Of a stretch of DNA of 64,000 nt, positions 37,301 through 46,982 are shown piece by piece. The stretch's first letter is position 1. The number at the start of each line of letters is the position of its first letter. Under the pieces are notes generated by a model. It did not search any database. It saw only the letters and a list, made by a program, of their open reading frames with translations, and had not been told where the DNA came from. The translations under genes and the position numbers were made by a program. This stretch comes from Brachypodius melanocephalos (Eukaryota > Chordata > Aves > Passeriformes > Pycnonotidae), in NCBI GenBank assembly GCA_013398615.1, contig VZSR01000520.1:25255333-25319332 (forward strand), in the 5' to 3' direction.

Positions 37301-38955
37301 TGCAGCTGGGACTCAGCCTCCCTGAAAGCCACTACTGATATAATAATTGATATCCATATAATTGATTACCATGGCCTTCTTATTTCAGTGAGCTGCAACA
37401 TATAATGATGCTTGTAGTGAACAGACTGCTGAGAATCTCATGCCAAAGGAAGACAAATCTTCCTATTTATGGCATGGCGAGATCAATAAATAATTCCATT
37501 GCAGGCAAATTTGGCAAATAGTGAACAGCTTCAGCCTGTGGGGCATGAGCTGAAATCCAGCTGAAATGTGTAATGAAGCAACAAAAGTCATCATGGTCCC
37601 ATCAAGTATCCTATAGCTTTTATAAGTTTGGGAATGTCAGTCTGCTCTTTGGAGAGGACCTGGTTTCCCTGCAATGGGGTAATGCAGATGGAGATGGGCG
37701 AGAACCAAAATGTGAGATTGTTCTTTTGGCCCTTACACAGCTGCTCCCGTATGGAGCCGTGGCACCACTGTCCTCCCAGTGTCACCTTTGTGATGGGTGA
37801 TGTGATGTGACCAGTTCACAGCATCACTTCATTTGTGATGTGAAAAAGAGGAAGGTTAAATGTTCTAATCGTGTCTTCATAACCCTTCAAATCCCTCTAA
37901 CCCAAGTACCTTCACAGAACAGTATTTTCTACCTTCCCTTACAGAAAGCTTTTTGTTAACATTTGAGCAATGAAGAAAGCACAGCAACTGTTAGCATCAT
38001 TTTCCTCTTGGAGCAGATTGTCCTCAGGTAAAACCAAACACAATTAAGACACTAGCAAGGTCAGTTATATTAGACAATCCATATCCTCATAATGCAGATA
38101 TTTCCTTCAATGTCTGTCACCAGCATCAAATCTCCAACTGCAGCAAGATAATTGGCAGCCTTGTTCTAGGAGGAAGATGAAATGGTTTGTGTTGCCACCA
38201 AAACCAGCCTGGATTTTGTTTAAGTGCTGGAGCCTGGGGGTGGTATCGCTCATCTAGCTATATTGCTGGAGAGTCATGTATCAAGGACAGGCTTCTGAGG
38301 CAGCTTCTGTCTCCCTCCTATTTACTGCTCCATTAATTACAAACCAGATGTCAGGGCAAGATTTAAAAGTCAACTTTATTTGAAATCCTGCAATATAAAA
38401 AACTCAGCCACAACCATTTTTTTTTTGTGGTGGGGAGGGGAAACATGAAGGAGAAAAATGTCCTTTAATCCTTTGCTTATAGTTATTTTCTATTTTATTT
38501 TTAACTCTTCTTTTCTTAATGTTGTGGTTATTTTTTCTTTTACTAAGTGGCAAAAGGAATTTCTCTTTTTCTTTCTGTCCCCTCAGTCCCCAGAAGAGTT
38601 TCTAGGGTTTTCTCTGGGAACCAGACTGCAGTCAAGAGCTTCTCTCTGCCAGCTGGCATTTCTGTCATACATTCCTTTTGCTGTTTATGCCCAAAGACTG
38701 TTCAAAAATATAAATACAGATGCCCACTTGCTTGACAATGTTTTATTCATGGACTGTGGAGGTGTGGACCTCCTCCTCAGTGTCTGCACAGGCTTCCAGG
38801 TGTCCTGGAGCTGCTGGAGACATGGCTGGGGCTGAAAGCAATGGTATCCCTACCTCACAGCCAGAGATGACAGTCTCTGCACAGCTGGACCTGGATCATG
38901 AGCTTCTAGTGCCAAACTCTGGGGCACCCATGGCAATCAGATGGAGCATCCTCCA
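31378..38955. other. Intergenic DNA, no gene seen
   Basis: About 7.6 kb without a recognisable gene or transposon. It is mostly AT-rich, with slightly GC-richer patches at 33370-33500 and 34150-34350. The block at about 34790-35620 is AT-rich, low in simple repeats and dense in TAAT-type motifs; it could be a conserved regulatory element, but that needs an alignment. A TATAAAAG lies on the minus strand at 33622-33629, next to a short GC-rich patch on its downstream side. Confidence 0.55.
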
Positions 38956-39054
38956 GAGTCACATAATCATGGAATTGATTAGGTTGAAAAAGACCTTTAA
39001 GAGTTCAACCATTAACCCAGCACTCACAAGCCCACCACTAAACCATGTCCCTAA
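38956..39054 (-). mobile_element. CR1 LINE 3'-end fragment
   Basis: Starts 'gtcacataatcatggaattg' and continues 'aaaaagacctttaagagttcaacc...ccaccactaaaccatgtccct', which is the conserved 3' end of CR1 on the minus strand. About 100 bases, 5'-truncated. Confidence 0.8.
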
Positions 39055-41800
39055 AAGAAGGCAGCAACAGGGAAGGGTATCTAGAGGAATCTGGAGATTG
39101 TCCTCACTTTGGAAAGTCCCCAAGAGGTTGGCCCAGCCACCACTGAATCTGATGGCTGAATCTTGGCAAGGCTTAAATGGATCCCTCAGGCTTATGTTAG
39201 CAGCAAAGTTATGAACAAGAGTAAAAGCCCCCTCACACAAAATGAGAAACTTTGGCAAAAAAGGGGGCAGAGCAGTGCTGTACTACTCTTGTTTCCATTC
39301 CCTAGCACACCAACATTCAGCCTCAACCAGAGAGGGGGGAATGCACTGAGGAAGCAAAGGATGTAGGACAAGGAACTGGTTCCTCTTTTTTTCACCCTGC
39401 CAGTTCTCCACTAGCCACTGCGTTTTTCCACTAGAAGTTTGATTTCCTATTTACTGTGGGATTAACCCTTTAGTTAATCTCAGGTCATATAAGGATGACT
39501 CTTGTGTAAGTAGCCAACGTTTAATCAAGGCCAACCTGATTTTAGCAGACTGTAGAGAACACAGTGTATGGACAGGAGCAAGAACACCATTCAGCTCCTT
39601 GCTTAGAAAAGCTTTGACCTTAAATAAAGTTTCCCTGTTGTAGCATGTTCAGGAGGGTGTAGTGCTGCACTCTCAGCTAGATGGTAGGATTAATGAAATG
39701 TAATAAGACAGTGAAAAGAAAAAGAATCCATCAGATTTGCACAGGATTTGGAGGTGTGTCCACACAATAGTTAACTATTATTATAAATTATCTGAATTTT
39801 CTAACTGTAAATTTTTGGTAGGCGTAAAGGATGATGGCAAGAAGATAAACCCATGTAACAGTTTGGAAAGCTTAGAAGCTGTGAGAGTTGGGTGTAATGC
39901 CAGTCACTACAGTTACATCCTCTTGTAGATGGAGGAGGGAAGGGAAATAATCTGTAATCACAGAATAATTGTGACCCTTCCAAGTGGGAGCCAGGGCACT
40001 GAGAGTTTGTCCTGGGGCACAGACAGCCTGGGGAAAGCAGTATATTTATTGAGAGAAATAAGTCACAAGGTGGCTGAACCAACTTGAATCCCCAAGCAAT
40101 TTTGCCAGTGTTTTTGTCAGACATCTGTGGGCATTGGCACAGGCTGCAAGACCAAGCATGGAGTGATGGGTTCCACAGTTTTGGATCCCACCTTAGAAAC
40201 TGATCATAAACTGGAAGAAAGTTTAGAAAGGTAAAAGAGGGCTGTGTTGGGGGGCACTGCGAGCAAGGGGGAGACACAGATGGGCACCAAATCACAGGGA
40301 AGAGCCAAGAAGCACCGCAGGAGGGACATCAGCTGGGGAGATCAAGCAGTGATTCCACATCTGTGACTGCAGGTTACTCCTCAGTCCTTCCCATGATATC
40401 TGGGCCACATCAGATGATGACACTGGGGGCCTGGAGAAACTCCCAGGTGCAACTTCAATCTACAGCTTTTGCTGGAAAAATGTTTGGAGTTTCAGTAAGC
40501 ACTCAATATACTTGCTGATACTCTACCTCCAGCTGCTCCTGTGCTGGAAAAGGCATTGTTGTATTCCTCACCCCTTAGGACTGGAAACTGAACTGCACAC
40601 TCCAGAATTGGACATTCCTACCACAGATTATTTTTGCAATGTGACAAAAGCAAACGAAATGTTAATGGAACATTGTTTACAAGGGGAAACTGAAAGAACT
40701 ATTTACATATCGCTTGGAGGAACAGTGGATCTGTAACCAGAGATCCAGTTATTCAGTGAGAAATGTAGCTGGAAAGTCCAGCTACAAATGTAAAAAAGTT
40801 TGGGTAAAAAAACCAAGCAGCCAGTTAGTGGAGTGACCTAACTGCATGAAAGCATGGCTCATTGGTCCCAATTACAGTGGTTTGTACTAACAAAGGGTGA
40901 TCTCTAGCTCACAGAGTCTATAATCTAATCTCAGATTCAGTGCAACCATGAAAATGGAGGAAAAATGGAAGAGTAATGTAAAACACAATTAAGACTTTGC
41001 TAAGCAAATATAATCGGAGCACTTACACGGAGAAGTGGTTTACGAGAGTGTTTTGAGCAGGTGGGGGGAGTTCTGGTCTTCCGTGACGGCTTCACATCTT
41101 TCTTCCACTTCTGGAGAGCCCCTCGAACCAGAGGTGGTATTTCTCCCTTTCTCCTGGTGCTCTCTACTTCCTCCGGCTAGACGCTGCTTCCAGCAGGGTG
41201 AGTCCGACCGTCCTACCATGGCAAGGGCTGTCTGTCCCCGGTCAGGGAGGGAGCGAGGATTCAGCGCGGTCACTTCCAATGGCACGCCATCTCGTGTGTA
41301 CTGCGAGCAGCAGGTCTGCGGGCGGGACAGCACCGTCCTGCCGCCGAACCCAGCCTCGGGTTCATGGGCGGATCAACAGGAGATGCTGGTACCGCTCGGT
41401 GGGGCCAGGGGGCTGCTGAGACCCCGCTGCCAGCGCGCTTGATTACCCGAAAAAAGGCGATTAGTGCTTTAGCAAGCACGACTCCTGCCTTGCTCCAGGG
41501 GCGCACCGGCTGCCACCAGATTCACGGCACCCGCGAACGGGCCGGGAGTTCATCGGGGTGGGATGGGGGGAGGTTCGGGCGCTTTGGCGGTTTGCTGTAC
41601 CACACCTCAGTCTTGCTTCCTCTGGACTCAGGAGGCTGCCCGCGGGTGAGGCTGCCAAGGGACCAGTCACGGCCACTACGCAGAGCAGTGATTTAGCATT
41701 TTACGCGGCGGTGGCAGCCCAGCAGCCCTGCTCTTGCATTGGGAGCTCACCGCAATACCGGAGCTTTCTGGCTACTTCTGGGAAAACTCCTGATGTGGCT
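39055..41800. other. Intergenic DNA upstream of INSM2
   Basis: Non-coding DNA leading into the INSM2 CpG island; CpG content rises from about 41180. It holds a tentative solo LTR (separate entry). No coding exon was recognised. Confidence 0.55.
39953..40400 (-). mobile_element. Possible solo LTR, minus strand
   Basis: Read on the minus strand, the segment has an AATAAATA poly(A) signal (complement of 40040-40050). It is followed by a C/T-rich stretch containing 'ctgcctttcccc'-like and 'gtgccccagg' sequence and ends in ...GTGATTACA, resembling a retroviral R-U5 region ending in CA. Length and boundaries are uncertain, and I could not find a convincing target-site duplication or the other terminus. 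It may instead be unique DNA. Confidence 0.25.
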
Positions 41801-42162
41801 GTGTAGAAGGAGGGAGCCAGTTCCCAGCTCGGCTCCCTTCGGCGGAAGGGTGTGCGGGGCGGTCCGTGCGGCCCCGGCGGCGGATGAAGGCACCGGTACG
41901 AACACCCACGACAGACGCTCCTGCCGGAGCCCTGTCCGGCCCCTCAGCCAAGGGGCAGCGTCCGTGACCCAGCTCGAGGTGTCTCCCATCTCGGAGCCAT
42001 TTCTGGCCCCACACCTCGCTCAGTCTCGCAGGACGCCGAGGGTCCGCTCCCCGAGACAACCCGCCCGTCCCCGCAGCCCGAGCGCGCCCACCCCGCCGGC
42101 GGGAGCCCCGGCCCGCTCCGGCCGCGGCCGCCCCCCGCCGCCGGCGCCGGCCCCAACTCCTC

Positions 42163-42225
42163 ATTGGCCGCCGCCGCCGGAGGGAGGATGACGCCCGGGC
42201 GGGAGCGGGCGCCGGGGGTATAAAA
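42163..42225 (+). promoter_or_regulatory. INSM2: INSM2 core promoter (CCAAT box and TATA box)
   Basis: An inverted CCAAT box (attgg, 42163-42167) lies about 50 bases upstream of a strong TATA box TATAAAA (42219-42225). Transcription would start near 42248-42252, leaving a 5' leader of only about 25 bases before the ATG at 42276. Confidence 0.8.
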
Positions 42226-42275
42226 GCCGGGCAGGCTGGCGGTGTTGTGCTCTCGCTGTCCTGTGCCGCCCTGCG

Positions 42276-43673
42276 ATGCCGCGCGGCTTCCTCGTCAAGC
42301 GCAGCCGGAGACCCGGTGGCTCCTACCGGGCACGCCCGCGGGAGCGGGACCCGGAGCGGGACCCTCCGCCCACCCCGCCGCCGCCCGCCGGCGGGGACGA
42401 CCCCGCCGCTAGACCGGGAGCGGAGGAGGAGAAGTGCGAGGAGGAGGAGGGAGCCGTCGCCGCTCGCCCCGCGACGTGGCCCCCCGGCGGCGGCTGCGGC
42501 GGCCCCGGGCTCACCCCGCCGGAGGCTCCGGCCGCCTGGGGGGCGACGGGGCCGTGCAGCGTGGCGGGGCCGCGGGCGGCTCTCTTCGAGCGGTGCCTCA
42601 GCTCCCCCGCCTCCGCCGAGTCCTTCCCCCTGGCCGCCTCCTTCCCGCCCGCCGAGAAGCTGCTGCTGCAGCCACGCACGCCGCTACCCGCCCCGCCGCT
42701 GCCGTCGGTGCCCGCGCTGAAGCGGCCGTCTCGGGCCAAGGCGCCGGCCAAGAAGGGCAAGGCCACGCGGAAGCTGAGCTTCGCCGACGAAGTGACCACC
42801 TCGCCCGTGCTGGGGCTGCGCATCAAAGAGGAGGGGCCCGAGGGCCGGCCGGGGCCGCCGGCGGGGCGCACGCCGCTGGGCGAGTTCATCTGCCAGCTCT
42901 GCAAGGAGCAGTACGCGGACCCGCTGGCGCTGGCCCAGCACCGCTGCTCCCGCATCGTGCGCGTTGAGTACCGCTGCCCCGAGTGCCACAAGATCTTCAG
43001 CTGTCCCGCCAACCTGGCCTCGCACCGCCGCTGGCACAAGCCGCGCCCCGGCCCCAGCGCCGAAGGCGCCGCCTCCGCCCCGCCGGGCAAGGAGAACAGC
43101 CCCGAGCGGCGGCCCCGCGGCCCCGTCGCGCCCCAGCCACCGCCGCCGACCCGTCAGCACCGCGGCGGAGCGGACAGCGCCGGCGGCGCTCCGGCCGCCC
43201 CCGGCTCCAGCCCCGGCTCAGCTCACGGCGGCGCTCCCGGTCCGGGCGGCGGCCCCGCCGGGGAGGCGTTCGCCTGCCCCTGCTGCCAAAAGCGGTTCCG
43301 GCGGCAGGCTTACCTCCGCAAGCACCTGGGCACCCACGGGGCAGCGCGGCCCGCCGCCTTCGGCCCGCCGGAGCGCGGGCCACTCACCTTCGCCTGCCAC
43401 CTCTGCGGCGCCCGCTTCCCCTCGGCGGACATCAGGGACAAGCACCGGCTGTGGCACGCCGTGCGGGAGGAGCTGCTGCTGCCGCCGCCGCCGCCGCCCG
43501 CCGGGGTCCCCGAGAGCGGCGCAGCGGGCGGAGAGCGGCAGGGCTTCCCCTGCAAACACTGCCCCGCCACATTCTTCAGCGCGCCCGGGCTGGCGCGGCA
43601 CGCCAGCAAGTGCCACCCGCCGGAGAGCAGGCAGGTCCTGCTGCTCCAGGTGCCCGTCAGGCCCGGCTGCTAG
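42276..43673 (+). CDS. INSM2: INSM2, SNAG-domain zinc-finger repressor
   Basis: Single-exon gene for a 465-residue nuclear DNA-binding protein of the insulinoma-associated family. These are repressors of neuroendocrine and neuronal progenitors that recruit LSD1/CoREST-type complexes through an N-terminal SNAG motif. Seen: SNAG MPRGFLVKR at 1-9; a family block LFERCLSSPASAESFP at 103-118; RKLSFADEVTTSPVLGL at 165-181, followed by IKEE (183-186), which fits a SUMO site at K184. Five zinc fingers: 206-224 (C2HC spacing, FICQLCKEQY), 234-254, 334-354, 374-394 and 426-447. It ends RQVLLLQVPVRPGC. The linkers are Pro/Gly/Ala-rich. It is about 100 residues shorter than human INSM2, mainly in the low-complexity parts. 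INSM2 is preferred over INSM1 from the LSFADEV block, the FACxLCGARFPSADIR finger and the neighbours NFKBIA and RALGAPA1. The start codon is fixed by the SNAG motif, which must be at the extreme N-terminus. Confidence 0.97.
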   Translation: MPRGFLVKRSRRPGGSYRARPRERDPERDPPPTPPPPAGGDDPAARPGAEEEKCEEEEGAVAARPATWPPGGGCGGPGLTPPEAPAAWGATGPCSVAGPRAALFERCLSSPASAESFPLAASFPPAEKLLLQPRTPLPAPPLPSVPALKRPSRAKAPAKKGKATRKLSFADEVTTSPVLGLRIKEEGPEGRPGPPAGRTPLGEFICQLCKEQYADPLALAQHRCSRIVRVEYRCPECHKIFSCPANLASHRRWHKPRPGPSAEGAASAPPGKENSPERRPRGPVAPQPPPPTRQHRGGADSAGGAPAAPGSSPGSAHGGAPGPGGGPAGEAFACPCCQKRFRRQAYLRKHLGTHGAARPAAFGPPERGPLTFACHLCGARFPSADIRDKHRLWHAVREELLLPPPPPPAGVPESGAAGGERQGFPCKHCPATFFSAPGLARHASKCHPPESRQVLLLQVPVRPGC

Positions 43674-45185
43674 GCCCGCGGCCGCCCCGGCGGGACTGCT
43701 CCGGGAGCCCGGGCTAGCCGAGCGAGCCCTGGCCACGCTGTAATTCCTATGGAAAGTCGCGGCTCTCGCGGCGACGACGTCGGACGAGCCGCCCGGTGAT
43801 CCCGGCCAGTGGGTAGCGGCGTGCTCAGCCCCCGGGCCGCGCTGCCGGCAGCGCTCACGCCGAGCCCCGCGGTTCAGGGAGCACCGCGCAGTTCCCCAGC
43901 CATCGGGGCGGCCGCCGGCCCGGGGCCGTGCTGGCGGCAACAGGCGAGAAGACCCGCCAGCATCTGCCGGGAGGCGGGCAATGCCGAGGCGTCGGGTGGC
44001 GGCCCACCGCCAGTACATCTTCCGTAGCGACAGAGAAGAGTACGGCTGTATATAGGGTATCTAAAGAGAAAAATTATTTTTTCGTGAGAAAAGGAGCCTG
44101 ATTTAGTGATCTTGTTCTAATAGCCTTAGCCCCTGAGCTTCAACATTCGTGGTGTTTTGTTTGCTGTACGCTGTACTAAGATAGCTGAGAAGGTAAATGT
44201 TCATATTAAGTCAGTGTCAAGTCATATAATAGGTAGCAAAACGTATGGGAAATTAATTGTGCTGTCTGCTTAATTGAAATACGAGGTGTTGATCTTCTCT
44301 GGCTAAGTACGCATCGCCTGCTTACTCTGCGCCCTGTACTCTAGCAACTGTGTGGTAGGCAAAACACACGTCTCAGGCAGCTGCCCGTTCCAAACGCTGC
44401 TCCGCTCCTGAGTGGCGTGTTAGTGCGGCACCGACAGGAGCCAGCAGGGCAGTTCGGTGTCACCAGGCTGGGCAGTATGGCCCCGCTAGCCCCCGCATCG
44501 CCGGCAGGCGGAAAGCACCCTGCGTGCGGCTCGCCTTCTCAGGCGGCCTCCGACTCCTCTCCCCTGTGAGCTGCGCTTTTGATGTGAGCTCCTCCGAGTC
44601 TTGTGAACAGCTGAAATTAGGACATGAAGCAGTCTTTAGACACGTTCCTAAGGCGCAGGTGACAGGCTACCTTCCTTCTCCCTAACGACACCTACCTTTA
44701 GCAAAGCAACCCGCTTGTTTCTAAATGTGATAGCAGATGAGGCTAAAAATAAGGGCAAGAAAATTCAGTAAAGGATTTAGAGGAAAGCTCACGTTTTTCT
44801 TGAATTCAGCAGGGCAAAGTGGGTCAGCTGGTGACTTCTGAAGAACCAAACTGATCCCAGTCGTAGTCTTTGTTCTAACGCTCCCTCTGACATGAGCATG
44901 CAAAATATTTCAATCTCTTGATTACCATCCTCTAAAGCAATTATTTCTGTAGTTTTATGTTTTGCTACACACAACAAAAGATGTATCATGCCCAAAGGCT
45001 GCAAGAAAGTGATAAGTGCTTTATGTTAAATGTGCTTCATGGACTTTGCTATTTTAGTTCCCCAACCTGGATGAATGAATTAATACAATATAACCTAATG
45101 CAGCCAAGATTTGCTTTCCGACAAAGGAGGCCAAACTTGCAACTCACTAATATGCCAAAAATAAAGCATGTTATTTTAAGTTGTG
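43674..45185 (+). other. INSM2: INSM2 probable 3' UTR
   Basis: CpG-rich then AT-rich sequence after the TAG at 43671-43673. The first canonical poly(A) signal downstream is AATAAA at 45160-45165, followed by a T/G-rich stretch (tttttctgtcgtttgttgg). This gives a 3' UTR of about 1.5 kb. No gene is seen within it. Confidence 0.5.
45160..45165 (+). terminator. INSM2: INSM2 candidate poly(A) signal
   Basis: AATAAA in plus orientation with GT-rich sequence about 15-40 bases downstream. It lies about 480 bases from the opposing RALGAPA1 poly(A) signal. Confidence 0.5.
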
Positions 45186-45641
45186 CATTTTTCTGTCGTT
45201 TGTTGGCAACAGAGACATGTTTATGCAATTAAATGAGTTTGCCCCTGGAGAAAGTCACTAGTATTTTTTTTTATTTATTTTAAATCATGGTTCCTCTTTC
45301 TTTCCTTATGTAGTTGAAGATGAAGGGCTCCAGACCATGCAAACAAGATGATTATTAACTGCTCCTACAATTAGCACTTGAACAACCAGCCTGCCAGAGG
45401 GAACAGCCTATGCTTTGTATTACCTGCAGAGCTACATGCAATGTATTTACTAGATATGGGGAAAAGTTTTCAGCTGGGCATTCTTGAGAATCTGCGTGTA
45501 TTTTTTAATGCAAAAGAAAATGAAGCTGTGTATTGCATTTAACGGCTCCATGTGCATGCAATACACAATTCATCTATAAATTGGACTAATAATCTAATCA
45601 GTGAGGTGAATGACTAATATACAAAAGGTGGTAAGAATAAT

Positions 45642-45732
45642 TTTATTGATTATTAAATAGCATGTCTTCTTTTCAACCATTACAAATTTGTAGATACTAC
45701 ATGAATGACAATACATAATTTCTTTTTTTATT
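45642..45732 (-). terminator. RALGAPA1: RALGAPA1 candidate poly(A) signals
   Basis: Two AATAAA hexamers on the minus strand, at 45727-45732 and 45642-45647, about 1.1 and 1.2 kb past the stop codon. Confidence 0.5.
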
Positions 45733-46827
45733 GATGCCCATATGATATATTTACACATGCAGTTAGTACTGACGCCATGCTACATTTTGTTAACAGCATT
45801 TTGTTGTTTACTAGACTCAAAATGTGAGCATTTAATTTTTTGTAGGAAAATACCTTTGGGTGGGTGAAACTCGTGTACTAATCTGCGCTCAGAAGGTTGA
45901 AATAGTTAGCGTTTCAGGCCAGGCTCCTGGAGCATGTTCCCTTTTCTTCCCTAGTACCCATCATCACAGCAATGAATTGCTATCAGGAAAGTGTTTAATT
46001 TTTTTTTTTTAAATGTATGAAAAAAGAATATACATCTAGATGGAGCAGCCTAGTGATAATGGCTAAAACTCATGAAACTCAATGGCATTTACTATCGACA
46101 CCACTTGGAAAAGCAAACATTATAAAAATATTTGGAAGCCAAGCATAAGTAGAATTTCAGCACAGTGATTTTTTTTTCCTGGCATAGATTATCTGCAGAA
46201 TTATGAAATGATAAATCCCTTTATTATGAAAGGGTGCTATGAGCGAATTATTTCATTTGGATTCTGTAATGCTTGAAAGGCCATTGAACTATTTTATTCT
46301 CAACATAAATAATCTGTACACATCTTGTGCATTAACATAGTGACATCTGACAAAGACTTTACAAATGCAACTTAAATTTAAAATTGTACATTCATTTTCA
46401 AATTGTACATATTTCTTCCTTTGTTACAGAGAAAACTGCAATGGGGCACAATAAATATAGTGTAATCCAACTGCAGTGTCCAATTCCATGCTGACTCAAG
46501 ATCAATCAGAGTTAAAACCCAAAGTTAATCATCCATAATCATCCAAGTAGGCAAAAGGTGCAGGGTACAAACTGCACTGCAAAGAAAAAAAAATGGCAGA
46601 CTGGAGTTTTGATAAAAAACCCAAAGTTAAAATATTGAAGTAAAATTCCAGTAGTCACTGTTTAAAATAAACATACAGAAAAGGAGTATGCAGGGCATGG
46701 GCACACACACACGAGACATAATCCTTGAATGAAAGGTGTGAGCAGTAACAAAAACCAAAAGGGGGTGAGTCGCTGCGGGAAGGGCGGCCAATTGCTCTTC
46801 ACTAGAAAGCTGCAGGCATCTTGCCAC
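45642..46827 (-). other. RALGAPA1: RALGAPA1 probable 3' UTR
   Basis: AT-rich sequence after the RALGAPA1 stop codon (minus strand). Canonical AATAAA signals in this orientation lie at 45727-45732 and 45642-45647, giving a 3' UTR of about 1.1-1.2 kb. There are no open frames of note. Which signal is used cannot be told from sequence. Confidence 0.55.
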
Positions 46828-46982
46828 TTAGGACTTGTTGGCTGAGCCAGAGGAGCGGCGCAGTTTCATGGACATGCGGCTCTTGCTAGTCCGAGGAGAC
46901 ATTGGAGAGGCTAAGTCTGTTCCATCCACCTGTGCTGTTGCTGCTGCTGGAGTTTCTCCCGGCTGAGTCTCTGGGCAGAAGC
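46828..46982 (-). CDS. RALGAPA1: RALGAPA1 last coding exon
   Basis: C-terminal exon of the catalytic alpha-1 subunit of the Ral GTPase-activating complex, which pairs with RALGAPB and switches off RalA/RalB in the cytosol. It has a good acceptor (polypyrimidine then ctgcag, AG complementary to 46983-46984) and reads 155 bases to TAA (46830-46828). The first two bases complete a Gly codon split from the upstream exon. The peptide ends in the signature tail SRMSMKLRRSSGSANKS, preceded by an Ala/Thr/Pro-rich linker with LASPMSPRT. The tail is rich in Ser and basic residues and has SP motifs that may be phosphorylated. It lies outside the GAP domain. RALGAPA1 is chosen over RALGAPA2 by the tail sequence and the synteny with INSM2 and NFKBIA. 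Confidence 0.95.

Larger units (their letters stand above)
41820..44030. promoter_or_regulatory. INSM2: INSM2 CpG island
   Basis: About 2.2 kb of very GC- and CpG-rich DNA covering the promoter, the whole coding region and the start of the 3' UTR of INSM2. A CpG island over an entire single-exon developmental regulator is usual for this gene type. Confidence 0.85.

Noticed and set aside
39801..40295. 164-codon minus-strand open frame
   Set aside because: No domain; composition is Cys/Pro/Ser-rich as expected for chance reading of this DNA, which may include an LTR.
42276..43673. Calling this gene INSM1
   Set aside because: The linker motifs fit INSM2 better, and the flanking NFKBIA and RALGAPA1 are the INSM2 neighbours; INSM1 sits beside RALGAPA2.
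42323..44018. Several long open frames overlapping INSM2 in other frames and on the other strand
   Set aside because: They are shadows of the GC-rich INSM2 coding sequence. Only the frame 42276-43673 has SNAG and zinc-finger motifs.
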